Position numbers and translations under genes: made by a program
In this document: positions 18,022 to 28,433 of the stretch, piece after piece
Numbering within the stretch: the stretch's first letter is position 1
How the letters are laid out: every line of letters starts with the position of its first letter
The notes under the pieces: generated by a model
Seen by the model: only the letters and a program-made list of their open reading frames with translations
What the model was told of the DNA's origin: nothing
Databases searched by the model: none
Assembly: GCF_008727925.1 (NCBI RefSeq)
Contig: NZ_VTWT01000006.1
Location: forward strand, 248,001 to 312,000
Reading direction: 5' to 3'
DNA: 64,000 nucleotides
Origin: Adhaeribacter soli
GTDB lineage: Bacteria; Bacteroidota; Bacteroidia; Cytophagales; Hymenobacteraceae

Positions 18022-18064
18022 GGTGGTGGAGGGCCGGAGCAGTCAACTTAAGGCAACAGCGCTC

Positions 18065-18178
18065 TTCCAGACATCAATGTCTGGAAGCAACCTGCCGGGG
18101 ACATCTTTGTCCCCGGATACATAAACGCGGACATGGATGTCCGCACCAGAATAAGTTTCAGACACAGATGTCTGAAAC
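18065..18178. repeat. Array of four hairpins with a shared GACAT-N-ATGTC core
   Basis: Four perfect hairpins stand in a row: 18065-18086, 18095-18116, 18127-18144 and 18157-18178. Their centres read GACATCAATGTC, GACATCTTTGTC, GACATGGATGTC and GACACAGATGTC. The outer stems differ in sequence but each is fully self-complementary, which points to selection for pairing rather than for sequence. Confidence 0.8.
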
Positions 18179-18300
18179 AGCGATTATTATCAATTCATAA
18201 TCCTTAAATTGACAGCTTGAGGCCAGACCCAGTGCAGCGCCGGCACATATTTTCCATAATCGGTTGACGTGGTCGCAATGAAGCAGGCTTTCTGCAAGTA

Positions 18301-18870
18301 TTAAGCCGCTTTTGTGGGCGCTGACTTCTTAAAAACCAAACGCCCGGCAAATACCAGGATGGCCAGCAGCAAGGCTATAAAAAATACCGATGACAAACTG
18401 CTTTTGAGCAAGGAAAAAATGCTGGTTAAAGTTACCCAGAAAGGGGGCAGGTCCGGGTAACTTTTCAGCATTACGGCTATGCCAGCATTCTCCAGGTAAT
18501 CGAAAAGGCCGGCAGCCAGGGGCAGGAATGCCAGGTAAAAGTACCGGCTGTTTAGCTTTCCTAGTTTCTTTAAAAAATAGCCGAACAGGAGCGAATAGCT
18601 GATGCCGAAGAGGCCCGGGTAAAAGAGATCCAGAGGAAGCTGCCTGGTCAGGTAAAAGTGCCTTCCGGGTTCACCCAAGGCATTGAACAGCGAACGGACG
18701 TAGGCAAGATCGTAGGTGCCCGGCAGCATGTCCAGGATCTTCATTCCGCCGGAAAAAGTTTCCAATTTCGGAATGGTGTAAAGGAGCATGGTGGCATAAA
18801 CTACGTTGGTTAGCAGGAACAGCAGCAAAACTTTCCGGCCACTCAGGTTACTTTTAATCAAAGCTATCAT
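18301..18870 (-). CDS. Integral membrane protein, unknown function
   Basis: 189 residues with about four membrane segments. A central GLFDYLENAGI stretch follows the third helix and a basic tail closes the chain. I do not assign a family. It lies upstream (minus strand) of nothing coding within 280 bp and shares direction with the DUF2279 gene 66 bp before it, so the two may form an operon. Confidence 0.6.
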   Translation of the reverse strand: MIALIKSNLSGRKVLLLFLLTNVVYATMLLYTIPKLETFSGGMKILDMLPGTYDLAYVRSLFNALGEPGRHFYLTRQLPLDLFYPGLFGISYSLLFGYFLKKLGKLNSRYFYLAFLPLAAGLFDYLENAGIAVMLKSYPDLPPFWVTLTSIFSLLKSSLSSVFFIALLLAILVFAGRLVFKKSAPTKAA

Positions 18871-18936
18871 TTCAGGTAAAGGTTGTCGTGTAAGGGGATT
18901 GGCAGGAAAATAAAGATCTGCCTGGTTAATCAGAAC

Positions 18937-19872
18937 TTAATAATAAAAACCGTGAAACCGCCACTTTTTCCGGTTATTGTACTCCAGGGCCGGGGCCGGT
19001 AAATGGAAAATATCCAGAATGTAAAAAGCTGTTTTCAGGACTTTGCTCCGGGTTTTAAAGGCGCGTAAATTCCAGTCCACTGAAAGGTAATATTGCCGGT
19101 AAGGCTGCAACGGATATCCGTAGTTTAAAATGCCCGCCTGCCGGTTCGCATCCGGATCGTTGTACACCATTTCTTCCGCGCCGTAACCGGCCGCCAGATT
19201 CAGCCATTTCGGGTATTTGTTTTCCTTCGGCAGGAACTTCGCCACATCCACCACGAGCCAGTAGGTTTGCCCGTTATAATCTTTCAGCGCCCGTTCCGCC
19301 AGACTGTTGCCCAACACTTCCGGCCGCAAACCGGCGTACCGGGTTTTATGAAAAGAGAATTTCGGTTGGATCCGGATCTCGCGCCAGGCCAATTGTTGCG
19401 CCAGTACCGCCGCCGAACCCGCCGTATTTGCCACCAGATCGCCTACCGAAGCGCCGTAGCTTGCCTGGTAACCGTCCAGAATTTCGATGGGTGTTTGCAG
19501 CAGAATTCCGGTTAAACTTCCCAGCCAGATAGCCTGTTTTTCCGAAAGTCCGGTTAGTTTCAACGCATCTACGCCGCCCTTGCTTTCCTGAAATGCACCC
19601 CAGAAATGCCCGGCTTTATCCATTTGTTTCCATTCCTTATTATCGTTAAAGAAATGGAATTTAGTCTGGTTGCTTTCCTTGTACCAGGTCTGGCTCAGTA
19701 CCGCAATGCCGCCCAGGTAAGCCGCACCAACGCCGGCTCCGATCAGGGCAACTTTTTTATTGGAAACTGGTTTTGAAATGGTATCCGGAGGTGCTAAAAA
19801 ACTGCCCGCCGAAACCTGATAAGCCAATAGCCAGTTGCATAAGATTAAAATAAGCCTTTGGATAGATTTCAA
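18937..19872 (-). CDS. DUF2279 (YfiM-like) envelope protein
   Basis: 311 residues with an N-terminal signal sequence. The DUF2279 region shows KFHFFNDNKEWKQMDKAGH, where the DKxGH motif is typical, and the second half is beta-rich with many aromatic residues. Members are envelope proteins common in Bacteroidota with no known reaction. It probably sits at the periplasmic or outer membrane. The gene may be cotranscribed with the following small membrane protein gene. Confidence 0.8.
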   Translation of the reverse strand: MKSIQRLILILCNWLLAYQVSAGSFLAPPDTISKPVSNKKVALIGAGVGAAYLGGIAVLSQTWYKESNQTKFHFFNDNKEWKQMDKAGHFWGAFQESKGGVDALKLTGLSEKQAIWLGSLTGILLQTPIEILDGYQASYGASVGDLVANTAGSAAVLAQQLAWREIRIQPKFSFHKTRYAGLRPEVLGNSLAERALKDYNGQTYWLVVDVAKFLPKENKYPKWLNLAAGYGAEEMVYNDPDANRQAGILNYGYPLQPYRQYYLSVDWNLRAFKTRSKVLKTAFYILDIFHLPAPALEYNNRKKWRFHGFYY

Positions 19873-20287
19873 ATTAAAATGCTTGAAAGCTTAAAGATAA
19901 AAGAACCCGGTGCCGTAATGAAATTAGTTGGCAGATTTTCTTTAGCCTCCGGTTTAGAGGCCGTTGCCGGCAGGTTCCTGATCCAGCAAGGCGGATTCCT
20001 TTGTAAAGAAGTGTTTAACCATAAAGGGAGTTCCTTGGAAAGTTTTCCTTCCTGAAATTCCGATTTCGAAATTTCAGGTTTCTTTCTATTTAATAGATGC
20101 AAGAATGTGAGATTATTAGATGCAAGAATGTGGGAAAATTTACCTTAAACTACCCTAATTTACATGCTGGAAGAAAGGTGTGATTTTGGTGCTCTGAACT
20201 CACAAGATTCTTCCAGAATGACAGAGAGGGAACGAAATATATTTCAAACTAAATTTGTCCACCTACTTAACGTAAGCATGCAGCAAC
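19873..20287. other. Gene-free stretch with a hairpin and a short direct repeat
   Basis: No convincing gene. There is an imperfect hairpin at 20051-20079 (CCTGAAAT and ATTTCAGG arms). A 16-bp direct repeat, TAGATGCAAGAATGTG, occurs at about 20094 and 20117. The last part (CCAGAATGACAG near 20215) resembles one arm of the element at 9962. Confidence 0.45.
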
Positions 20288-22273
20288 TTATTCGATCCGC
20301 TTCAGGACAATATGGTCTATCGGTTTTATGATTAAAGGCACTTTCTCTACCTGTACGGAACTGGTATCGAGCCCGAACCACTCCACTTCGGTAGCGGTAA
20401 ATTTCTTAATAAAAAAGTACGTCTTCATGATGATGTTTTCCTTCCGGGATAGATCGTTTTCTACCGACAAATATTTTTCCATCACCACAAAACTGAAATC
20501 GCCGATCACCTCCTTGGCCTGCAACGAATCGTAACGGCTGGTTATATCCACTTCTTTTCTTTCAACCATATCCTCGATCACTTTCCGGAAAAATAAGCTG
20601 ATGCGCGGTACCACCCTGAAGCCTAAATGAAAGTCAATCCTGATCACATCCTGCTCCACGATGCGGTTAACTTTGTATTCCATGGAATAGGGGTGGTCGG
20701 TGGTGTTTACATGAATAAACCAGTAAATATCCGCTCTTTTGGGGCGCTTCTGAAAAATGGAATAAACGATCTTCGATTCAATTTCGTCGGGTCTGGTTCC
20801 TCCGGTCATATAGATCAGGTGGGTGGCGTATTTCGGGACTGAGGAATCGTTGCTCAGGGCTTTCAGCATTTCCAGGTAGGGCTCTAAGGGAACCTCGTCC
20901 GTGAGCCGGAGCTTAATATAGTAGGCTTTCAACCAGGTATACATCACGCCGGTAAGCACCACCCCGATCAAAACGGAAACCCAGCCGCCATGCGGGAACT
21001 TGCTCAGGTTCGCGATCAGGAAGGCCCCCTCGATGAACAGGTAGGTTCCCAGAAACAAGGCAATTACCGGTTTCGGATAATTATTTGCCTGTAAGTAAAT
21101 AGTCATTAAAACAGTAGTGGCCAGCATGGTTACCGTTATTGCCAATCCGTAAGCCGCTTCCATATTGCTGGATTCTCTAAAATAAAGGACTACCCCAATG
21201 CAGCCGGCCCAGAGCAGCCAGTTTACGCTGGGCACAAACAATTGCCCTTTCAAATTGGTCGGATAGATCACCAGCACTTTGGGCCACAAATTCAGCCGCA
21301 TGGCCTCACCAATAAGGGTGAACGAACCGGTAATTAAAGCCTGGCTCGCAATAATGGCAGCCATGGTGGCAATTGCAATCCCGATCAGCAGAAACCAATC
21401 GGGCATAATAGTATAAAATGGATTTTCATGTATCTGAAGGGCTTTCCCGAAATGCTGGGCTAACCAGGCACCCTGTCCGAAGTAATTCAGTACCAGGCAG
21501 GTTTTTACAAACACCCAGCTCACCCGGATATTTTCGCGCCCGCAATGGCCAAGATCGGAATATAAAGCCTCGGCGCCGGTAGTACAAAGAAAGACAGCCC
21601 CCAATAGCCAGAAACCACCCGGGTAAAGCGCCAGCAAGCGGTAAGCAAAGTAGGGGTTAATCGCCTTTAAAGCTTCCGGATGGGCTTCAATATTAACCAA
21701 ACCTAAAACGGCCAGCATGCTGAACCAGACAAACATAAGTGGTCCGAACGTTTTGCCTACGATCTGGGTCCCGAAGCCCTGGGCAATAAACAGGGCCGTT
21801 AAGATGGTGAGTACCAGCGGAACGGTAGGAATATGGGGGTCAAGGAGCCGCAACCCTTCCACCGCGGAGGAAACAGAGATCGGCGGGGTAATGATGCCAT
21901 CGGCCAGCAGGGCGCTGCCACCAATTATGGTAGGAATGAGCAACCACTTATGTCTTTTCCGGACCAGGGTATACAGGGAGAAGATCCCGCCTTCGCCTTT
22001 GTTGTCTGCCCGTAGGGTGAGCACTACATATTTTAAAGTGGTTTGCAGGGTGAGGGTCCAGAAAATGCAGGAAATCCCGCCATAAACCAGTTCCGGATGA
22101 ACAATGCCGCCCCCGCCTGCAATGATAGATTTCATTACGTACAAGGGAGACGTACCAATATCCCCGTAAATAATGCCGAGGGCAATCAATAACCCGGCAG
22201 CAGAAAGCCGCTGATGACGCTGGCCGTTATCTTTCTCCATTTGGTTCCGGTTTTCGCTGAAGACAAAGCGCAT
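20288..22273 (-). CDS. kup: Kup-type potassium uptake transporter
   Basis: 661 residues. About twelve membrane helices span residues 20-440 and start with the hallmark GIIYGDIGTSPLYV. A soluble C-terminal domain of about 200 residues follows. Kup/HAK proteins import K+ with protons. The longest frame starts at 22273; a second ATG at 22240 (MEKDNGQ) is equally possible and closer to the usual family start. It is a single gene, with a strong terminator of the gene before it at 22441-22500. Confidence 0.93.
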   Translation of the reverse strand: MRFVFSENRNQMEKDNGQRHQRLSAAGLLIALGIIYGDIGTSPLYVMKSIIAGGGGIVHPELVYGGISCIFWTLTLQTTLKYVVLTLRADNKGEGGIFSLYTLVRKRHKWLLIPTIIGGSALLADGIITPPISVSSAVEGLRLLDPHIPTVPLVLTILTALFIAQGFGTQIVGKTFGPLMFVWFSMLAVLGLVNIEAHPEALKAINPYFAYRLLALYPGGFWLLGAVFLCTTGAEALYSDLGHCGRENIRVSWVFVKTCLVLNYFGQGAWLAQHFGKALQIHENPFYTIMPDWFLLIGIAIATMAAIIASQALITGSFTLIGEAMRLNLWPKVLVIYPTNLKGQLFVPSVNWLLWAGCIGVVLYFRESSNMEAAYGLAITVTMLATTVLMTIYLQANNYPKPVIALFLGTYLFIEGAFLIANLSKFPHGGWVSVLIGVVLTGVMYTWLKAYYIKLRLTDEVPLEPYLEMLKALSNDSSVPKYATHLIYMTGGTRPDEIESKIVYSIFQKRPKRADIYWFIHVNTTDHPYSMEYKVNRIVEQDVIRIDFHLGFRVVPRISLFFRKVIEDMVERKEVDITSRYDSLQAKEVIGDFSFVVMEKYLSVENDLSRKENIIMKTYFFIKKFTATEVEWFGLDTSSVQVEKVPLIIKPIDHIVLKRIE

Positions 22274-22440
22274 CTCTTTGAATGCTGCTGCCGCTTACTT
22301 TAACTGAAAACAAAATTTCCGGGCGTATGCTTAATTATCACGACTAAATAATCGCATTACCTGCAAGGAAATACTATGGTGATAAATTCCGGATCAGATT
22401 CACGGGACGCCTGAACCTGAAACCGGTTCGGAATTATGCT

Positions 22441-22500
22441 AAAAAGACCATCTATTATCCGGTTTTAATTTCAGGTTAAAACCGGATAATAGATGGTCTT
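22441..22500 (-). terminator. Terminator of the dienelactone-hydrolase-like gene
   Basis: A perfect 25-bp stem (22444-22468 against 22476-22500; AAGACCATCTATTATCCGG...) with a 7-nt loop. On the minus strand it is followed by TTTTT. It lies just beyond the stop of the gene at 22548. Confidence 0.85.
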
Positions 22501-22547
22501 CATTAGTATTAAAAAAATAATAAAAACCTGTAATCTATTCCTGCAAG

Positions 22548-23399
22548 TTACTTTGCCGCATAATGCTTTTTCAGGAAATCGAGCGCCATTCTATCGGCGG
22601 CAGCGGCGTTCTTGTTGTTGTAGTTCGGGCTGCTGGGGTTGGCAAAAGCGTGATCGGCGTCGAATTGTTTTACCGTCAGTACTTTTCCGGCTTCCTTCAT
22701 GTTCTTCTGGAAATCGGCTACAATTTTCGGCGTGATCCACTGATCTTTCTTGGCAAAAATACCCAGCACGTCGCACTTCAGGCTTTTCAGCTTTTTCATA
22801 TCCGTTTCCGGCATGCCGTAGTACATCACGCAGCCTTTGGCGTTTTTGCCGGCCAGAATAGCGGTTTGCAACGACCAGCCGCCACCAAAGCACCAGCCAA
22901 TCGTCTGGATCTCGGCTTTTTTACCTGCGTAAGTTAAACCGCCTTTCAGAATGCCGGTGGCGCGTTCGGTGGTAAGTTCGCCCATGTATTTGCCGGCATC
23001 TTCCTGATTTTCGGCAATTTTACCGTCATACAAATCCACGGCCATTACGTTCACGTCCGGCATCGCTTTGGCCAGGTCGTCGGCTTTCTTTTTAATGTAG
23101 TCGTTCAGGCCCCACCATTCATGCACCACGATCAGGTATTTGTTCGAAGCTTTTTTGGCTTTCACCAGGTAAGCATTGGCGCTGTCTCCGCCGGCTACGG
23201 CATAAGAAATCATTTGGCCCTGGGCATCCTGCAGCGTAAAAGGCAGCGGGTTGTCGTGGCCGGAACGGAACTCCTGCACGGAAGCAAAAGCCGCGAAGTT
23301 TTCGGTGGACAGTTTCGAGCAGCAGCTCATTTTAGACTGGGCCTGGCTGAAAGGCAGAAAGGCCAGGCAGCACAAAGCCGTAAGTAGTAGTTTTTTCAT
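22548..23399 (-). CDS. Secreted dienelactone-hydrolase family protein
   Basis: 283 residues from the ATG at 23399. That start is preferred over 23441 because it begins directly with a signal peptide (MKKLLLTALCCLAFLPF, cut near AQS). The dienelactone hydrolase fold shows the nucleophile Cys in GWCFGGG, a following Asp region (FAKKDQW) and the His in DADHAFANP, giving a C-D-H triad. The substrate is unknown and the export signal suggests a periplasmic role. The Cys-rich MSCCSK near the mature N-terminus is unusual. Confidence 0.85.
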   Translation of the reverse strand: MKKLLLTALCCLAFLPFSQAQSKMSCCSKLSTENFAAFASVQEFRSGHDNPLPFTLQDAQGQMISYAVAGGDSANAYLVKAKKASNKYLIVVHEWWGLNDYIKKKADDLAKAMPDVNVMAVDLYDGKIAENQEDAGKYMGELTTERATGILKGGLTYAGKKAEIQTIGWCFGGGWSLQTAILAGKNAKGCVMYYGMPETDMKKLKSLKCDVLGIFAKKDQWITPKIVADFQKNMKEAGKVLTVKQFDADHAFANPSSPNYNNKNAAAADRMALDFLKKHYAAK

Positions 23400-23639
23400 A
23401 CGTTTTAAATGGTTTAAGAATTTGTAGTTTTTTATGCTCAAAAGATACGGTTTTTTCTATATTACTTGCATAAATTGCCTGCCATTTCTGAAATAGGAAA
23501 ATCCCTGAAAACTTAATAAGGCTAAAGCTTTTGCCATCGGGTTCGTATTCAAAGAAAAAGCTGTTTCTGAAATAAAATAAATCGAAAACCTGAAACGGAA
23601 ATTCGGGTAAAATACCTGACCTCAAACCAATTAAAGCCC

Positions 23640-24257
23640 ATGATAAACCCCGAAACCCTGGAACTGATAAATAACGCCCGTAAGTTTACGTACGCCGAAT
23701 ACCGCATCATGCTGGAGCAACTCCAGGCTCAGGGACTGACCACCGGCCCCAACCAAAGCCCGGAAATATTTGAGTACGCCCGCCTGAATAACCAACGCAT
23801 GAGCCGTTTGGATAAAACCGTGGTGCTGCTGCCTGAACTGCTGGATGCAATCCGCGACCTGAACCGGCCTTTGCGGTGGGTCGTGATAACGGAAGGCTGG
23901 TGCGGCGATGCGGCGCAAAACGTACCGGCTTTGGCTAAAATAGCCGAAGCTTCTCAAGGAAAAATAGAACTGATCCTGGTATTGCGGGATGAAAATCTGG
24001 AACTCATGGATCGTTACCTGACCAATGGCGGCCGTTCCATTCCCAAAATGATCTGCTTCGATGCTCAAACCGGCGAAGAATTAGGCAAATGGGGACCACG
24101 TCCGGCCGAAGCCCAGCACTTGTTCCTTTCTCTAAAAAGCGATCCGGCCGTTACAAAAGAAGAATTTCTACAGGCCGTGCACCAATGGTATTCGCAGGAT
24201 AAGACCCAAAAAGTACAGCAGGAGATGACGGCTTTGCTCCTTAGCTGGCAGGTGTAA
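23640..24257 (+). CDS. Thioredoxin-fold protein with a single active cysteine
   Basis: 205 residues. The thioredoxin-like core has EGWCGDAAQ where classical thioredoxins have WCGPC, so there is one active cysteine. A cis-proline region follows in SIPKMICFD. It lacks a signal peptide and should be cytosolic. A disulfide reductase role is unlikely without the second cysteine; thiol transfer or sensing is possible. It is a single gene, divergent from the secreted hydrolase gene. Confidence 0.8.
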   Translation: MINPETLELINNARKFTYAEYRIMLEQLQAQGLTTGPNQSPEIFEYARLNNQRMSRLDKTVVLLPELLDAIRDLNRPLRWVVITEGWCGDAAQNVPALAKIAEASQGKIELILVLRDENLELMDRYLTNGGRSIPKMICFDAQTGEELGKWGPRPAEAQHLFLSLKSDPAVTKEEFLQAVHQWYSQDKTQKVQQEMTALLLSWQV

Positions 24258-24296
24258 GTTTATGGTTGGCATACTTAACTGACCTTAAATAGGATT

Positions 24297-24565
24297 TTTT
24301 TATTACACAGGATTTTTTTCCCCCTTTGGAGGGTAGGGGGAGGACAGGAGAATTATTCGGTTCCATTTTTTGATCCAATAATGTAAAAATCCTCCCCCAA
24401 CCCCTCCAAAGCAGGGTTGATTCATTCTAGCGGATTCTCCCCTTGAGGGGAGCCAGAGGGGTGTTTACACCTGCTGATAATTATCAAATAACATTTTAAC
24501 ACCCCTATGATCCCCTCAAGGGGATAGTCATTTGCCAGAATGAAACAGCCTTGCTCCAAAGAGGG
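24297..24565. repeat. Composite nested palindromic element (CCCCTCCAAAG family)
   Basis: The outer pair is CCCCCTTTGGAGGGTAGGGG at 24320 against CCTCCCCCAACCCCTCCAAA near 24391. A second pair is built from CTCCCCTTGAGGGGAGCCAG (near 24444) and its imperfect complement near 24510-24535, with TTCATTCT-type tails. It fills most of the 657-bp gap before pyruvate carboxylase. Relatives lie at 33915, 49238 and 60136. Confidence 0.75.
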
Positions 24566-24914
24566 GACCTTTCCTCTGGTTGCGTACCTTCAGTTTCTTA
24601 ACCTTCTACCTGAACCTCAGCGGTTTTTGAAGATAAAAATATACCGTTTATAACCCGAATGGCAGGCCAATGGTCTGCCATTATTTTTTTAATAATCTCA
24701 GAAGTGCTTCTTGTAAAGCCCTGCTTTCGCCTTTCTGTATTTACCCGGTTTTTCCGGCTACCCGCTCAAAAAGCAGGATTCCCCTGTAACAAATTCCCGC
24801 CTTTTAAGTAGATGCGCAAAACCATTCCTTTCCGGATTGTAGCTGCTGACGGTAAAAAAGTCCATAGGAAAATAATAAAGCATTCATCATTCTCCACCCC
24901 GCACACATTCTTTT

Positions 24915-27900
24915 ATGAAGATTAAAAAAGTATTGGTAGCGAACCGCGGCGAGATCGCCATCCGGGTTTTGCGCGCCTGCACGGAACTTGGCCTCGAAAC
25001 CGTAGCCATTTACACCTACGAAGACCGTTATTCCCTGCACCGCTACAAAGCCGACGAGGCCTACCAGATCGGTAAAGACACCCAGCCGCTGCAGCCTTAC
25101 CTCGACATGGATGCCATTATTGCCATCGCCAAGGAAAACGAGGTAGATGCCATTCACCCGGGTTACGGATTTTTATCGGAAAACAAGGATTTCTCGCAGA
25201 AGTGTAAAGACAACGGCATAGTGTTCGTGGGGCCGCGGCCGGAAGTTATGGAAGCGCTCGGCGATAAAATTGCAGCCAAAAAAGTAGCCAAAGAATGCAA
25301 CGTTCCCATTATTGAAAGCAACCTGCAGGACCTGACTTCTTTTGAAATTGCCAAAACGGAAGCGAACCGCATTGGGTATCCGGTCATGCTGAAAGCGGCA
25401 TCGGGCGGCGGCGGCCGGGGCATGCGTGTGATCCGGAACGACGAGGAACTGGAAAAAGGTTTCTTCGAAGCCCGCAACGAAGCCCTGAAAGCCTTTGGCG
25501 ACGATACCGTTTTCCTGGAGAAATTTGTGGAGCGGCCCAAGCACATCGAAGTCCAGATCGTGGCCGATAATTACGGCAACATTACGCATTTATTCGAGCG
25601 CGATTGTTCGGTGCAGCGGCGTTTCCAGAAAGTAGTGGAAGTGGCACCGGCATTGAATCTGAAAGAGGAACTCCGTCAGAAATTATATGAATATGCGCTG
25701 AAGATCTGCTCGGCGGTAAATTACAATAACGTTGGTACCGTAGAATTTCTGGTGCAGCCGGAAAACGATGCCATTTTCTTTATCGAAGTAAACCCGCGCA
25801 TCCAAGTAGAGCACACCGTTACGGAAATGATCACGGGCATCGACCTGATCAAAACCCAGCTGTACATTGCCGACGGTTACAAACTGGCCGACGAAGAAAT
25901 TTCTTTGGGCCCGAAGCACCACCGCTTCAATACCGGTTTTGCCATTCAGTGCCGCATTACCACCGAAGACCCGGAAAACGATTTCAAACCTGATTACGGA
26001 ACCATCATTGCCTACCGCAGTGCCGGTGGTTTCGGTATCCGTCTCGATCAGGGAAGCGTGTACCAGGGTGCCAAGATCAGTCCGTTCTTCGATTCGCTGC
26101 TGGTAAAAGTTTCCGCCCACGCGCCAACCTTAAAAGGGGCCGCCATGAAAATGCAGCGCACGCTCGATGAATTCCGGATCCGCGGCGTGAAACAAAACAT
26201 TCAGTTCCTGCAGAACATTATCGGCCACGAAGAATTTATTACTGGTAATGCTACGGTGGATTTTGTAAAAGAACACCCGGAATTATTCAAGTTCGAAAAA
26301 CGGCAGGACCGGGGCACCAAGTTCCTGAGCTACGTGGCCGATACCATTGTAAACGGCAACCCGGATATAAAAGTAACCGACCCGAACAAAGTACTGGAAA
26401 AACCGCACCTGCCCAAATACGACCCGAAACAACCCTACGAAAAAGGCACCAAAAACCTGCTTACGGAAATGGGCCCGGAGAAATTCTCCCAGTGGCTCCG
26501 AAACGATTCCCAGATCCACTATACCGACACCACCTTCCGCGATGCGCACCAGTCCCTGCTGGCTACCCGCATGCGCACCTTCGACATGCTGAAAGTGGCC
26601 GAAAGCTACGCCAAAAACCACCCGCAAACCTTCAGTATGGAAGTGTGGGGCGGCGCCACGTTCGACGTAAGCTTACGCTTCCTGCACGAAGACCCGTGGG
26701 ATCGGTTAGCGAAAATCCGCAAAGCCGTACCGAACATCCTGTTGCAAATGCTCATCCGCGGAGCCAACGGCGTGGGTTACAAGGCATATCCGGATAATTT
26801 AATCGAAGCCTTCGTGGAGAAAAGCTGGGAAACCGGCGTGGATATTTTCCGCATCTTCGATTCCCTGAACTGGATGAAAGGTATGGAAAGCTGCATCAAC
26901 TTCGTGCGCAACCGTACGCAAGGCCTGGCCGAAGCTTCCATCTGCTACACCGGCGACATTCTGGACCCAAGCCGCACTAAATATAATTTAAAATACTATC
27001 TGGATCTGGCGAAGCAACTGGAAGATGCCGGCGCGCACATTCTCTGCATCAAAGACATGGCCGGTTTGCTGAAACCTTACGCGGCAACGGAACTGATAAC
27101 CGCGCTACGCGAAACGGTAAAGCTTCCCATCCATCTGCACACGCACGATACTGCTTCCATTCAGTCAGCCACTTATTTAAAAGCCATTGAAGCGGGCGTC
27201 GATGTGATAGATGTAGCCCTTGGTTCCATGTCCGGTTTAACCTCGCAGCCGAACTTTAACTCCATGGTGGAAGCCATGCGTTTCCAGCCGCGCCACCGCG
27301 AGTTCAACCAGAAAAGCCTGAACGAATATTCCAGCTATTGGGAAACTGTGCGGGAGTATTATTATCCGTTTGAATCGGGTCTGAAAGCCGGTACTTCAGA
27401 AGTGTTCCAGCACGAAATTCCGGGCGGTCAGTATTCCAATTTGCGGCCACAGGCACAGGCGCTGGGTTTGGGCGATAAATGGGAACAGATCAAAACGACC
27501 TTTACCGAAGTGAATGCCCTTTTCGGCGACGTGGTAAAAGTTACGCCAAGCTCGAAAGTGGTAGGGGATATGGCCTTGTACTTGGTGTCGAACAACCTGA
27601 CCACGGTAGATGTACTGGAAAAAGGCGACCAGATCTCGTTCCCGGAATCGGTGCAGCAGTTCTTTAAAGGCGACATCGGGCAGCCGGTTGGCGGTTTCCC
27701 GAAAAAGCTCCAGAAGATCGTCCTGAAGGATGTAGAACCCTATACCGAACGCCCGAATGAACATTTAAATCCGATCGATTTCGCGAAAGAATGGGATGCG
27801 TTTAAGGCAAAATTCGGCCAGGATGTGAAGTTTACCGATCTGCTTTCCTACCTGCTTTATCCGAAAGTTTTCGAACAGTACCACAAGCACCAGGAAGTGT

Positions 27901-28412
27901 ACGGCGACGTTTCCATTATCCCGACGCGCATTTTCTTCTACGGCATGAAGCAGGACGAAGAAGCGATCATCGACATTGCCAAAGGAAAATCCATCATCGT
28001 GAAATACGAATCCATGGGGCCGGCAAACGACGAAGGCATCCGGACGGTTTTCTTCAAGCTGAACGGGCAAACCCGGAACATCGAGGTGCAGGATAAGTCG
28101 GTTAAAGTTACCAAAAAAGAAAACCGCAAAATCGATAAAACTGATCCAAAACAAATCGGTGCGCCGCTGCAGGGAATGCTATCCAAAGTGCTGGTAAAAG
28201 GAGGGCAGCAGGTAAAGAAAAACACCCCGCTCTTCATCATCGAAGCCATGAAAATGGAAACCACCATCACCGCTTCCGAAGACCTGGTTATTACCGGAAT
28301 TCACCTGCCGGAAACCTCGCTGGTAAGCGCCGATGATCTGGTTTTAACGACTGAAAAATTGCCGGAAGGTTCAACCATTAAAACAGAAGAACTGGCTTCC
28401 TCTACCGCTTAG
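24915..28412 (+). CDS. pyc: Pyruvate carboxylase
   Basis: 1165 residues, full length for the single-chain enzyme. An N-terminal biotin carboxylase domain (1 to about 450) has the glycine-rich ATP loop SGGGGRGMRV and FIEVNPRIQVEHTVTE. The carboxyltransferase TIM barrel (about 530-820) opens with DTTFRDAHQSLLATRMRT. An allosteric linker and a biotinyl domain with the biotin lysine in EAMKMET close the chain. It makes oxaloacetate from pyruvate, bicarbonate and ATP to refill the TCA cycle. It is a single gene with its own terminator. Confidence 0.97.
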   Translation: MKIKKVLVANRGEIAIRVLRACTELGLETVAIYTYEDRYSLHRYKADEAYQIGKDTQPLQPYLDMDAIIAIAKENEVDAIHPGYGFLSENKDFSQKCKDNGIVFVGPRPEVMEALGDKIAAKKVAKECNVPIIESNLQDLTSFEIAKTEANRIGYPVMLKAASGGGGRGMRVIRNDEELEKGFFEARNEALKAFGDDTVFLEKFVERPKHIEVQIVADNYGNITHLFERDCSVQRRFQKVVEVAPALNLKEELRQKLYEYALKICSAVNYNNVGTVEFLVQPENDAIFFIEVNPRIQVEHTVTEMITGIDLIKTQLYIADGYKLADEEISLGPKHHRFNTGFAIQCRITTEDPENDFKPDYGTIIAYRSAGGFGIRLDQGSVYQGAKISPFFDSLLVKVSAHAPTLKGAAMKMQRTLDEFRIRGVKQNIQFLQNIIGHEEFITGNATVDFVKEHPELFKFEKRQDRGTKFLSYVADTIVNGNPDIKVTDPNKVLEKPHLPKYDPKQPYEKGTKNLLTEMGPEKFSQWLRNDSQIHYTDTTFRDAHQSLLATRMRTFDMLKVAESYAKNHPQTFSMEVWGGATFDVSLRFLHEDPWDRLAKIRKAVPNILLQMLIRGANGVGYKAYPDNLIEAFVEKSWETGVDIFRIFDSLNWMKGMESCINFVRNRTQGLAEASICYTGDILDPSRTKYNLKYYLDLAKQLEDAGAHILCIKDMAGLLKPYAATELITALRETVKLPIHLHTHDTASIQSATYLKAIEAGVDVIDVALGSMSGLTSQPNFNSMVEAMRFQPRHREFNQKSLNEYSSYWETVREYYYPFESGLKAGTSEVFQHEIPGGQYSNLRPQAQALGLGDKWEQIKTTFTEVNALFGDVVKVTPSSKVVGDMALYLVSNNLTTVDVLEKGDQISFPESVQQFFKGDIGQPVGGFPKKLQKIVLKDVEPYTERPNEHLNPIDFAKEWDAFKAKFGQDVKFTDLLSYLLYPKVFEQYHKHQEVYGDVSIIPTRIFFYGMKQDEEAIIDIAKGKSIIVKYESMGPANDEGIRTVFFKLNGQTRNIEVQDKSVKVTKKENRKIDKTDPKQIGAPLQGMLSKVLVKGGQQVKKNTPLFIIEAMKMETTITASEDLVITGIHLPETSLVSADDLVLTTEKLPEGSTIKTEELASSTA

Positions 28413-28433
28413 TTTAAACGCTATCTAAATTAT

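Noticed and set aside
18065-18178. Possible CRISPR-like array
   Set aside because: The four units are different hairpins sharing only a short core, with no constant repeat and no cas genes nearby.
19858-20055. 65-codon plus-strand frame overlapping the DUF2279 start
   Set aside because: No family, no clear start context; overlaps the promoter side of a real gene.
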